This document shows, piece by piece, positions 1-7,519 of a stretch of DNA of 27,500 nt (positions within the stretch are counted from its first letter, which is position 1; each line of letters opens with the position of its first letter). Source of the stretch: CAZSLC01 sp964607675 (lineage in GTDB: Bacteria; Bacteroidota; Bacteroidia; Bacteroidales; UBA932). Under the pieces are notes generated by a model. It made no database searches. It saw only the letters and a program-made list of their open reading frames with translations, and had not been told where the DNA came from. The stretch is taken from positions 1 to 27,500 of the forward strand of contig CAZSLC010000024.1 of NCBI GenBank assembly GCA_964607675.1, read 5' to 3'. The position numbers were made by a program, and so were the translations under genes.

Positions 1-138
1 AGCCTTTTGTGATTTATAGTATTTATACGCACTTCGTGCTAGGCTGCACGCCTACTGGGCTTTCGTATGCTACGCACACACGCCCTCTCGGCGGTCACGC
101 TGAGGCGTGACTTTCAGATTCTGAAAGCCTTTTGTGAT
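1..138. repeat. hairpin-rich intergenic element bounded by 13-bp direct repeats
   Basis: AGCCTTTTGTGAT occurs at 1-13 and again at 126-138. Between the copies lies a GC-richer stretch with consecutive inverted repeats: GCAC/GTGC (29-39), TAGGC/GCCTA (40-54), CGCC/GGCG (81-93), GTCACGC/GCGTGAC (94-111) and CTTTCAG/CTGAAAG (111-127). Base composition and density of palindromes differ from the AT-rich genes nearby. It resembles an interspersed palindromic (REP- or MITE-like) repeat, but other genomic copies cannot be seen from this window. The rest of the gene-free stretch, 139-314, shows no convincing gene; a loose third match to the repeat (CTTTTGTAATATTTAT) lies at 303-318, over the end of res. 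Confidence 0.5.
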
Positions 139-314
139 ATGCAATATGCAAATGACCATTTTTCGGAAAAGTTGATTACCCACTTTAGAGAGAAAAAGCA
201 TCATATCTCTTGACATGAAACTGAGGAACGGTTGATTTTTCGCTACCGGCAAACAATAGTATTAGCATGATATACTTTAATGAACAAATTTTTGATCTAA
301 ATCTTTTGTAATAT

Positions 315-2672
315 TTATGCGTTTTGCGGATAGAAACTATCCCAATTTAATGTGTCTGTTGTGTTATCAATAGGTAGTTTAGAATATAACCAATTACCTC
401 CTTCTTGAATAATAATGCCACCAAATAGCTTAATTTTTTCTGTCGTATATTCATTGATATATTTAAGTAACGCATTATGCTTTTCAGGAGCTGTAATATC
501 ACTCTCTTTAGATTTAGTATCAAAAAGATAGATATGACCATTTTTCATGCGAATTACAAAGTCCACATAAAAGAGTGATTTATCATTTCCGTCACCATAA
601 GGTATTGCGTAATGTTGCTTTCCATTATCTCCATTTTTATACCACCAATCAATCCATTGAGTATTCTCTTCCAAGAATTTTACAAATTCTCTTTCAGGGG
701 CAGATGCAGTGTTAAGTTGAACAAAAGGAGTTAAAGCATGATTCTCAGTTTCTTTGATTGTGTTAGTTTCGCTATCATATACTCTCTCTTCAGGGACTTC
801 CCATTCATATCGTTTAAGCTCTCTCAGCACCTTGAGCCTCTTTTTCTTGCTTTCTCTTATCCGAGCATATTTTTCAAGGGCGATATCAAGTAATCTATCA
901 AATTTTGGCTTATTTTCATGATACAGTACAATCTTCTTTGCATCCATATCAAATATGCCAAAGAAATCGGAAAGCAATTCCAAAAGAAAAAATGCAATTT
1001 TATCTGTTCTTCCTTTACTCTCAAATTGTCCTCCCTTGCCACTGATGTATGCCATAAACACACGGTCTATTTCAGATTCCTTACGAGCATATTCCACATG
1101 ATCTACCTCAATAGTTTGTACTTCGTTCTGGAAATGAACATCCTTTGGTATTTCTACATTTACAGTCTTTACATCCAAGCGAATTAAGTCTTTTACCCGT
1201 TGTCTATTTGTATTGATTTGTTCATCATCACTTTTGGGGAGTTCAAAATAATCTTCCTTTTCGTCTACTAATGCAGCAAGCTCTTCTAGCGAGAATAACA
1301 ATTGTACATGCTCCAATCTCCATAAGTTCTCTGCTACTTCATAAAGTACATTTCGGAAATCAGGGCCCAAATAATTACGCTCTGCATTAGGGCGTTCTGA
1401 ATAATATGCCGGCAATGAGACATTTTCAATATCATCGCGTCTATATGCCACTATTGTATTCTTATGAATATAATCTGAATCAGCTGTTACAATCTGAATC
1501 TTATCTTTTGCAATATCTGTGTACACATATCCGATATTAAGCAATTCTTTAGGATAATGCTTCTGCTCAGGCATTCTTAGAATACGGCCAACCGTTTGAA
1601 TTGTGAATTGTTCGCTTTGTAATTTTCTAAAAATAAGTAGTACAGCAGCACGAGGACAATCCCAACCTAATGCTATTGCTTCTTTGAATAACAGCACTTG
1701 TGCAAGGTTATTGGGCTTTTCAAGATTTTCAAGGTTACTTTTCTCGTTTGCAAGCCACACTGCCAGCAATCCATTCTCTTCTGTTATGTCACATATTGCA
1801 CTCAAATAAGTCTTAACCTGTTCAGCCACAGCAGTGTCTTCGGCAGTCATAGTTTCCTTCGCATCATTAGGAAGCTGAATAAGCAGCAATGGGTTTATAT
1901 TGATGCCAAGTTCTTTGTAGGCTTCGGCTATTTGATTGCGTTTTGCCAATGCTGTTTTTATCAAGTGTTCATTTAGCACAAGGTCATCTCTAAAATCTAA
2001 ATCTATTTCAGGATTTAGCACTACCTCTTTTTTTATCATTTCGGCAGCAATAACATCTTGACGATACACTTTTACTATTTCATCAGGATGCACAGTCTTT
2101 GGGGTAGCCGAAATACGGATTTCAACATTCGGATTTATTTGGTCAAGTACTGCTGATGATTTGTCGGCAGTTTTTGACCAGAACATGTGCTCTTCATCAA
2201 TAATAGCCACTATTGGAAGATTCAGTTCCTCTTGCGTGCGACGAGTAATTTCATATAACGATGCCGAGCTTTCGCTCTCACGCACCATTACGTTATTCTC
2301 TTTGTTCACACTTTCCCAATTTACAAAAAGAATTTCTCCGGCTCTTATACCTTCGCTCTGTTCTAATTCATCAAACATTACAGGAGTAAATTTTCTTGTC
2401 TCGCCAAATGCTGCTTTCAGACTTTGATAACTCTGCAAATGGAGCTTACGAGGTGCAAACCATATAAATGCAACTTCTTGGTAACGGCTATCGCCTCTAT
2501 TGTTCAATTCATCTATAATATTGGCTAAAGTTTGACAAGCCATTACAGTTTTTCCTGCCCCCGTTGGAGCTTCAAAAACTACCTTATGTCGCTTCCCTCC
2601 AAGATTTAATAATCTTATTGTCTTATCGGTTAAGTCGTTTATTGCATTCTGCTGATATAGTATATTTTTCAT
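315..2672 (-). CDS. res: type III restriction endonuclease, Res subunit (helicase-nuclease)
   Basis: This is the ATP-dependent DNA translocase and nuclease of a type III restriction system, which acts in complex with Mod. The N-terminal half is a superfamily 2 helicase: Walker A APTGAGKT at residues 35-42, a DEEH box at 159-162, SATP at 188-191, ALGWDCPRA at 334-342 and the motif VI-like QTVGRILR at 359-366. The C-terminus carries a PD-(D/E)xK-like nuclease centre (VDF with D704, then FDTK with D718 and K720). At 785 residues it is within the usual range and looks intact. The start matches family members that begin shortly before a YQ...A motif, and GAGAGAAG lies just upstream. It is the last gene of a leftward operon, and its ATG overlaps the stop of a 24-codon ORF by ATGA. 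Res needs Mod for target recognition, so its activity depends on the damaged mod gene upstream. Confidence 0.93.
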   Translation of the reverse strand: MKNILYQQNAINDLTDKTIRLLNLGGKRHKVVFEAPTGAGKTVMACQTLANIIDELNNRGDSRYQEVAFIWFAPRKLHLQSYQSLKAAFGETRKFTPVMFDELEQSEGIRAGEILFVNWESVNKENNVMVRESESSASLYEITRRTQEELNLPIVAIIDEEHMFWSKTADKSSAVLDQINPNVEIRISATPKTVHPDEIVKVYRQDVIAAEMIKKEVVLNPEIDLDFRDDLVLNEHLIKTALAKRNQIAEAYKELGININPLLLIQLPNDAKETMTAEDTAVAEQVKTYLSAICDITEENGLLAVWLANEKSNLENLEKPNNLAQVLLFKEAIALGWDCPRAAVLLIFRKLQSEQFTIQTVGRILRMPEQKHYPKELLNIGYVYTDIAKDKIQIVTADSDYIHKNTIVAYRRDDIENVSLPAYYSERPNAERNYLGPDFRNVLYEVAENLWRLEHVQLLFSLEELAALVDEKEDYFELPKSDDEQINTNRQRVKDLIRLDVKTVNVEIPKDVHFQNEVQTIEVDHVEYARKESEIDRVFMAYISGKGGQFESKGRTDKIAFFLLELLSDFFGIFDMDAKKIVLYHENKPKFDRLLDIALEKYARIRESKKKRLKVLRELKRYEWEVPEERVYDSETNTIKETENHALTPFVQLNTASAPEREFVKFLEENTQWIDWWYKNGDNGKQHYAIPYGDGNDKSLFYVDFVIRMKNGHIYLFDTKSKESDITAPEKHNALLKYINEYTTEKIKLFGGIIIQEGGNWLYSKLPIDNTTDTLNWDSFYPQNA

Positions 2673-2743
2673 CTTCTCTCATTTTGAACTGTCGCAAAAA
2701 ATGCAATAGTTGGATTGAATTGCAGTTCTACGTATTCTTTCAT
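2669..2743 (-). CDS. 24-codon ORF coupled between DUF1016 gene and res
   Basis: This small ORF encodes MKEYVELQFNPTIAFFATVQ followed by NERR. Its ATG overlaps the DUF1016 stop as ATGA (2743-2740), and its TGA overlaps the res start as ATGA (2672-2669), so it exactly fills the gap between two cotranscribed genes. The upstream sequence GAAGGTGAGCA resembles the one preceding the DUF1016 start. I recognise no family. It could be a real micropeptide, a leader that carries ribosomes into res (termination-reinitiation coupling), or the remnant of a larger gene. Expression is not shown by the sequence. Confidence 0.4.
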   Translation of the reverse strand: MKEYVELQFNPTIAFFATVQNERR

Positions 2744-3867
2744 TGCTCACCTTCTTCTTCTGTTATATTTCGATTAATCTCTGCTATTGTTCTGTCAACT
2801 ACCTCTTCTAATTGATATGATGCTACCCCAATAGGGCGATTAATTCCTCTGAATGACCATTCAACTGTTGTTTTGTCATGAGATTTGCATACCAATAGAC
2901 CTATGGAAGGATTATCGTCGTCCTGTTTCAGTAATTCGTCAGCTGCTGAGACATAAAAATTGAGTTTGCCTACAAACTCTGGAATAAAGTCCACTACTTT
3001 TAGTTCAATGACAATATAACATTTCAGTTTAGTGTGGTAAAATACCAAATCGGGGAAATAGACCTTTCCGTTTGGCATCTGTAATTCCATTTGCCGTCCT
3101 ATAAAAGCAAATCCTTTACCAAGTTCCAACAGAAAACGAGTTATGTTCCCCACAAGTGCATCTTCAAAATCTCGTTCATTATAACCTTGTCTCATTGCCA
3201 AAAAATTGAAATTATATGGGTCTTTCAAAATTTCTTGAGCTAATACACCTCGAGGTAATTTAGTTTGAGTGGTGAAATTGGTTAATGCTTTGCCTTGCTT
3301 ATTAAACAAGTCTTCTTTTATGTTGCTTTCCAAAAGAGCTCGGCTCCAGTTTCTTTCTATTGTCTTGCGAATATAGAAAATAGCCTCTTTCAAGTACTTG
3401 CATTTTGAAAATATATTGATATGATGAGACCAAGGAACGAGGGCAAATATTTCTGGCATTTCCAAATCGTCAACAGACTGTTGATGATTTGGAAATAGAG
3501 TATCGCTGTATAATTCGTCAACAGCTTGTTGACGAATTATAACTGCTTCATAATAGAAATGATACCATCGCTTCATATATTTCAGATTGGTTACTGAGAA
3601 TCCAGTTTCCCGAGGAAAGATATTTCTCAAATCAAGACTTAGCTGACAAAATAATCCATCTCCCCATTTTGCCTCAGCTTTCAGAATGTTAATGTCTCGC
3701 CCTAGGCTCCAATAAAATTTCAACATCTCAGTATTGACTGTTACTGCTGCCTTTGTTTGTGAAGAACGGTAACGTTTTTTTAAATCTTTCAACCAATTGA
3801 CATATAAGTTGTCTGCTATCATATTATCCCTTTTAACTATGATTGGTTCGTTATTCTTAGATGTCAT
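2740..3867 (-). CDS. DUF1016 / YhcG-type PD-(D/E)xK nuclease domain protein
   Basis: The protein has 375 residues. The N-terminal DUF1016 helical domain (about 20-165) is recognisable by VNTEMLKFYWSLGRDI and LKYMKRWYHFY. The C-terminal PD-(D/E)xK fold has PDLVFY with D273 and CYIVIELK with E288 and K290. Members are predicted DNA nucleases that commonly sit in or near restriction-modification loci; their exact role is not established. The gene lies between mod and res, its start overlaps the mod stop by ATGA (3867-3864), and its own stop overlaps a 24-codon ORF, so the set is a tightly coupled operon. Residues 112-136 form an unusual linker with two related peptides, RQQAVDEL and HQQSVDDL, each encoded by a DNA palindrome. 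The reading frame is open throughout. Confidence 0.85.
   Translation of the reverse strand: MTSKNNEPIIVKRDNMIADNLYVNWLKDLKKRYRSSQTKAAVTVNTEMLKFYWSLGRDINILKAEAKWGDGLFCQLSLDLRNIFPRETGFSVTNLKYMKRWYHFYYEAVIIRQQAVDELYSDTLFPNHQQSVDDLEMPEIFALVPWSHHINIFSKCKYLKEAIFYIRKTIERNWSRALLESNIKEDLFNKQGKALTNFTTQTKLPRGVLAQEILKDPYNFNFLAMRQGYNERDFEDALVGNITRFLLELGKGFAFIGRQMELQMPNGKVYFPDLVFYHTKLKCYIVIELKVVDFIPEFVGKLNFYVSAADELLKQDDDNPSIGLLVCKSHDKTTVEWSFRGINRPIGVASYQLEEVVDRTIAEINRNITEEEGEQ
3458..3496. repeat. in-frame palindrome 1 within the DUF1016 gene
   Basis: Left arm ATTTCCAAATCGTCAACA (3458-3475), 3-nt spacer GAC, right arm TGTTGATGATTTGGAAAT (3479-3496). The 18-nt arms differ at a single position. On the coding strand it specifies NHQQSVDDLEM. 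The core CGTCAACA/TGTTGA(T/C)GA is shared with the second palindrome 12 nt away. Confidence 0.85.
3509..3541. repeat. in-frame palindrome 2 within the DUF1016 gene
   Basis: Left arm TATAATTCGTCAACA (3509-3523), 3-nt spacer GCT, right arm TGTTGACGAATTATA (3527-3541). The 15-nt arms are perfectly complementary. It encodes VIIRQQAVDELY. The shared core and in-frame position suggest both palindromes belong to one repeat family that the linker tolerates. Confidence 0.88.
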
Positions 3868-5492
3868 TGCTCACCTCCTTCTTCAATAAAATTCAGTTCA
3901 CCATTGTTTGCTATTTCCTCTTTCTGATAGAGTACATCATCCTTAGGATTTACCATTGCATCACGCTTGCGAGGTAGTACACGGCGATAACTGTTGTAAA
4001 TAGCGTGTGGTAATGCACAAAGTTCTACTTTATCGCTCACTTCTTCAAATGCTCCTTCCCAAGGGTCTTCACTTTGCGAAAATACATATATTTTTATTTT
4101 GTTTTCATTGTCTATATCATAAATGGCATTGGCTAATTCTTCTATTGATGCTTCATTGTAGATAATAAGCATTTTCTTTTCTCCATTGTCGAAATAGCGG
4201 AATATATTTTTGTGTGTTTTCAATTCACCAAGCATTGCCTGCTCTGTGTATAAGTCTTCTTTAATACATAGCATATCGGTAGCAAGAGTTACTAATTTAC
4301 GCATATTCTGCACAGAGCGACTACGACTAACAAAGTCAGTACGATAATAACGAAGATTGTTATTTTTTAAGCCGACTACTTCTTCTCCTTTTGGAGTGGT
4401 ATAGCCGTTGATAACTCGTTTATTGCGTTCGTATGTTACATTCTCACAAATATTGTTTTCATTGTTGGTAATGAGAATACATTGACGAGTGCCACCATCG
4501 TATGCATTTAACTGCATTGTAGCGTGGAGTGTTGTGCCTGAACCTGCAAAAAAGTCGAGGATAGTAGCATTTTTAAAATTCAATCTATCAATGAGATAAA
4601 CAATCAATTCATATGGTTTGGAATAGCTAAACAACTTAGATAGTCCTATTGATTCTAAAAACTTGGAAGCTTGAGTTGATGAATAATTATCGATAATACC
4701 TATAGGTCTTTGAGTTCTATTAATTAGTTCCCCATTATTATCGCAATTCATATATTGTTTTGTATAAACAGTCCATATGCCTTTCATTTGCTTTATAACA
4801 ACAAAACCATTCTTAATTCCCCACTCAAATTTTTGTTTAGACCATCTCCAACATGCTTTTTTTCCATTGTTGTTGTCAGCTGGATAAACTTCTGTTCCAT
4901 CTGGAACTTCTATTGGATAATCTAAAGATGTTGAATACTGAATAGAGCCCATTCCTAATTTTTGTAAATAGTATTGCCCTCTTTCTTTTACGTGTTCATC
5001 ATGTTCTTTGTAGCGCTCTTCATTTGTAATTTCAACACCTTTAATTTCAATTTTGGATACATTTTTAGAATAGCACAATATATGTTCATGCTTGATTCTA
5101 AATAATTTACTATCAGAACTCCCACCACCTTCTTTGTTGCTCCAAATCAAGTCTACAAGAAAATTTTGTTCTCCAAATATCTCATTACAAAGCATCCTTA
5201 ACTGAGTAATCTCAATATCACTAATAGATATATAGATAATGCCATTTTCAGCTAATAAACCTTTTGCTATCTTCAAACGCCTACTCATAAATGACAACCA
5301 CTTAGAATGGCGATAGCTGTCTTCTTTATCTACAAAGCTATCATTATAGATAAAATCATTATTTCCAGTATTATAAGGTGGATCAATATAAATAACATCA
5401 ATTTTTCCAGCGTGGGTATAGGCAAGAGTTGATAGAGCTTCAAGATTATCGCGCTTTGTAGGGTACTTCTGTAAGAATAGGGAGTTCATCAC
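3864..5492 (-). CDS. mod: type III DNA methyltransferase Mod, main part (lacks its normal N-terminus)
   Basis: This is an S-adenosylmethionine-dependent adenine-N6 methyltransferase and the recognition subunit of the type III system. DPPY (residues 37-40) precedes FFAGSGTT (314-321), the beta-class order. The region between should hold the target recognition domain. Downstream residues are continuous to the end, and the stop overlaps the DUF1016 start by ATGA. The first dozen residues (MMNSLFLQKYPTKR) do not resemble the family; homology starts abruptly at DNLEALSTLAYTH. The expected N-terminus is encoded just upstream in another frame (5446-5649). The usual length is about 600-650 residues, so the normal protein is probably split or lost. 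It is unknown whether the ATG at 5492 yields active enzyme. Confidence 0.85.
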   Translation of the reverse strand: MMNSLFLQKYPTKRDNLEALSTLAYTHAGKIDVIYIDPPYNTGNNDFIYNDSFVDKEDSYRHSKWLSFMSRRLKIAKGLLAENGIIYISISDIEITQLRMLCNEIFGEQNFLVDLIWSNKEGGGSSDSKLFRIKHEHILCYSKNVSKIEIKGVEITNEERYKEHDEHVKERGQYYLQKLGMGSIQYSTSLDYPIEVPDGTEVYPADNNNGKKACWRWSKQKFEWGIKNGFVVIKQMKGIWTVYTKQYMNCDNNGELINRTQRPIGIIDNYSSTQASKFLESIGLSKLFSYSKPYELIVYLIDRLNFKNATILDFFAGSGTTLHATMQLNAYDGGTRQCILITNNENNICENVTYERNKRVINGYTTPKGEEVVGLKNNNLRYYRTDFVSRSRSVQNMRKLVTLATDMLCIKEDLYTEQAMLGELKTHKNIFRYFDNGEKKMLIIYNEASIEELANAIYDIDNENKIKIYVFSQSEDPWEGAFEEVSDKVELCALPHAIYNSYRRVLPRKRDAMVNPKDDVLYQKEEIANNGELNFIEEGGEQ

Positions 5493-5649
5493 GAAGTCGC
5501 TCTTCTATGGCTTCTGGCTTATCTTCCCACACCAGTCCATAAGTTTTATTTTCACGAAGAAGTCCTAATAAGGCACTACGTTCGCTATCAGTGAGCCCTT
5601 CTAATTCAGTTATGCGTTTTATTAAACTTACCCTATCTTCAATTTTCAT
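5446..5649 (-). pseudogene. N-terminal fragment of mod, separated by frameshift/deletion
   Basis: The 67-residue reading frame ends in KTYGLVWEDKPEAIEERLRD followed by ELPILTEVP. As I know the family, this matches the N-terminus of Bacteroidales type III Mod proteins, which continue with KA(I/V)..., a short variable stretch, and IEGDNLEAL. Here PYKAR is followed at once by a stop, while DNLEAL appears in the next frame, 47 nt overlapping. The expected segment of roughly 10-20 residues is missing, which points to a small deletion of a length not divisible by three near 5448-5462. The start lies 9 nt after the stop of the CDF transporter gene, so it is probably transcribed from the same operon. 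Confidence 0.7.
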
Positions 5650-5658
5650 ATTTTGGCA

Positions 5659-6645
5659 TTATTCATTACGTTCTTCGTCACTTTGAACAATATTACTTAT
5701 TGTTATCTCCTCAGTTTTGATAAATCTAACGCTTCGATATTTACAATCTGCTACTTCACAATGCTCACAATGAAGCATTTTGCAGGGGTCGGAATGGATG
5801 GAGACTTGCACTCTATCCGAAAATTCACTATTTAAAGTAGCTTTTAGAGTGTCGCACGAATCGTGACTTTCAATAATATTATAATACCAAGGGAGGGTGA
5901 GGTCACAATCAATAAAAAGATAACTTCCATACTTGATGATCTTGGTGTTATGAATATCTATCCAGTCTGCTCTACGATGCTTGTTTATGCTCTCTGCGAC
6001 CATAGATAATGCCTGATTATCTGATTTATCTAAGAGATTGGCTATCGTTTTTCTTAATATAGAAAATCCTGTAAATATTATTATAGAACCGAAGATCAAA
6101 GCCAAAGCACTATCTATCCACAATATATCAGTGTAATAGAGGATCATAAGCCCTACGACAAGTCCAATAGTAGAATAGGTGTCTGATTGTAAATGTTTCC
6201 CTCCAGCAATTAGGGCCATTGAACTATATTTTCTGCCGATTCGTACACTATACCAGCCCATAATAAAGTTAATGATACCAGCAATAGCTACAACTATAAT
6301 ACCTGTATCCAGACTACCTATTTGTGTTGGATTAAATATACGTTTAATACCTTCAAAAATAATCATTATCCCCGCTAAAGATATTAATACCCCCTCTATT
6401 GAGGCTGAGATCAATTCCATTTTGCCGTGCCCGAAGGGATGCTCTTTATCTTTAGGTTTTAATGCCCACCGCAAACTGAAAAGACTGATTAATCCTGCAA
6501 CTACATTGACAATGCTTTCCATAGCATCTGTAAGAATTCCAACAGAATTTGTGACCCAATAGGCAATAAATTTTCCACATAGTAATAAGAAAGAGATAGT
6601 AACAATCCATCTCTGAACCTTTTGTTTCAGAATATCTTCATCCAT
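5659..6645 (-). CDS. cation diffusion facilitator (CDF) metal exporter
   Basis: This is an inner-membrane antiporter that exports divalent metal ions in exchange for protons. Its 328 residues show about six hydrophobic segments, the CDF signature HPFGHGKMELIS (69-80), and a C-terminal cytoplasmic domain from about 210. By position the transport site is E43/N47 in TM2 and H151/D155 (HLQSD) in TM5, against D45/D49 and H153/D157 in the family model YiiP. The TM2 pair is therefore non-canonical and the metal cannot be assigned. The tail adds a cysteine cluster (C288, C293, C296, C301) that may bind metal. The gene follows the LiaF-like gene by 25 nt and precedes the mod fragment by 9 nt, so the restriction cassette appears appended to this operon. 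Confidence 0.9.
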   Translation of the reverse strand: MDEDILKQKVQRWIVTISFLLLCGKFIAYWVTNSVGILTDAMESIVNVVAGLISLFSLRWALKPKDKEHPFGHGKMELISASIEGVLISLAGIMIIFEGIKRIFNPTQIGSLDTGIIVVAIAGIINFIMGWYSVRIGRKYSSMALIAGGKHLQSDTYSTIGLVVGLMILYYTDILWIDSALALIFGSIIIFTGFSILRKTIANLLDKSDNQALSMVAESINKHRRADWIDIHNTKIIKYGSYLFIDCDLTLPWYYNIIESHDSCDTLKATLNSEFSDRVQVSIHSDPCKMLHCEHCEVADCKYRSVRFIKTEEITISNIVQSDEERNE

Positions 6646-6670
6646 GCTTTACTGTTTTTTAACTACACAC

Positions 6671-7471
6671 CTAAGATAGGTCTTTATTACTCTTGATCTC
6701 CCCTCCTCCAAATAAACAATCAACTTTTATTATTAGATGTTGCTTTTCCCCACTATAGGGCTTGACATATCTATTGTCAATAAAACCGCCGAAGATTGCA
6801 CTTTTTCTAATCTCTATAGACCAATCATCAGGAACTAAAATGGTTACACCACCGAACAATATTTTGATGTTCAAGCATGGGATATTTGTAGGATCCAATG
6901 AAGTATAGCGAAGATCTATAACTGCTCCACCAAAAGTTGATGACACTGATCCCCCCTTGAGTATTGGCTCGGAGAAAACAATTTTACTACCGCTAAATGT
7001 GCAGTCGCAATGGATATAACCTCTCTCGTATGATGAATTACCACTATTATCATTGGTGTTAGTACTATCATAGTTTGAATTAGTTTTTTGATTTTTATTG
7101 TTGTGATTCCTCGAAGTAAATATTACTATCAGACCCACAACGATGAGCAATATTGGCCAAAAATTATTTGTGAATTTAGCACTAATTGTGAGAAGTCCTG
7201 GTATCAGGTGCGAAAGCTTTGGTATTATAAAGAAGGAGCCTATTACTATTAGAATTATACCAGGTGTTTTATTGCCACTAGAGAGGGAGAAGATACCAAT
7301 AATGATTAGTAGCATTTGCCATGATATTAAGATGTTTTTTATTTCCCAAGGGATAATTTGCATATTGTATAGGGCAAAAACACACCCGATGACAATGAGT
7401 ATTGCCCCAACTAAGATAGAATTGTTTTTGTTTCTTCTCTTATTTTGCTCATTTTCCGAATAATTGATCAT
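6671..7471 (-). CDS. LiaF-like membrane protein (four TM helices plus FGG-repeat domain)
   Basis: The 266-residue protein has four hydrophobic helices at about 17-37, 44-62, 67-85 and 103-122. A polar linker rich in Asn, Ser and Thr (125-148) follows, and then a beta-rich domain with recurring FGG turns (TFGGAVIDL, LFGGVTILVP, IFGGFIDNR, LFGGGEIK). This is the LiaF architecture (LiaF TM domain plus DUF2154-type domain). LiaF is a membrane inhibitor of cell-envelope-stress signalling in Firmicutes; in Bacteroidetes such proteins are common but not well characterised. No two-component genes adjoin it here. It lies 48 nt after the Gre-Nudix gene and 25 nt before the CDF gene, on the same strand. 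Confidence 0.75.
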   Translation of the reverse strand: MINYSENEQNKRRNKNNSILVGAILIVIGCVFALYNMQIIPWEIKNILISWQMLLIIIGIFSLSSGNKTPGIILIVIGSFFIIPKLSHLIPGLLTISAKFTNNFWPILLIVVGLIVIFTSRNHNNKNQKTNSNYDSTNTNDNSGNSSYERGYIHCDCTFSGSKIVFSEPILKGGSVSSTFGGAVIDLRYTSLDPTNIPCLNIKILFGGVTILVPDDWSIEIRKSAIFGGFIDNRYVKPYSGEKQHLIIKVDCLFGGGEIKSNKDLS

Positions 7472-7519
7472 AATCGTAATATTAATAAGTTTATTGACTT
7501 CATTCTGCAGTATCTTGAA

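Noticed and set aside
70..252. A 60-codon minus-strand frame in the left intergenic region
   Set aside because: It runs through the hairpin-rich repeat, has no recognisable domain or neighbours in an operon, and is better explained as a frame that happens to be open in a repeat element.
6179..6562. A 127-codon plus-strand frame opposite the CDF gene
   Set aside because: It lies wholly antisense to a well-supported transporter gene and shows no family features of its own.
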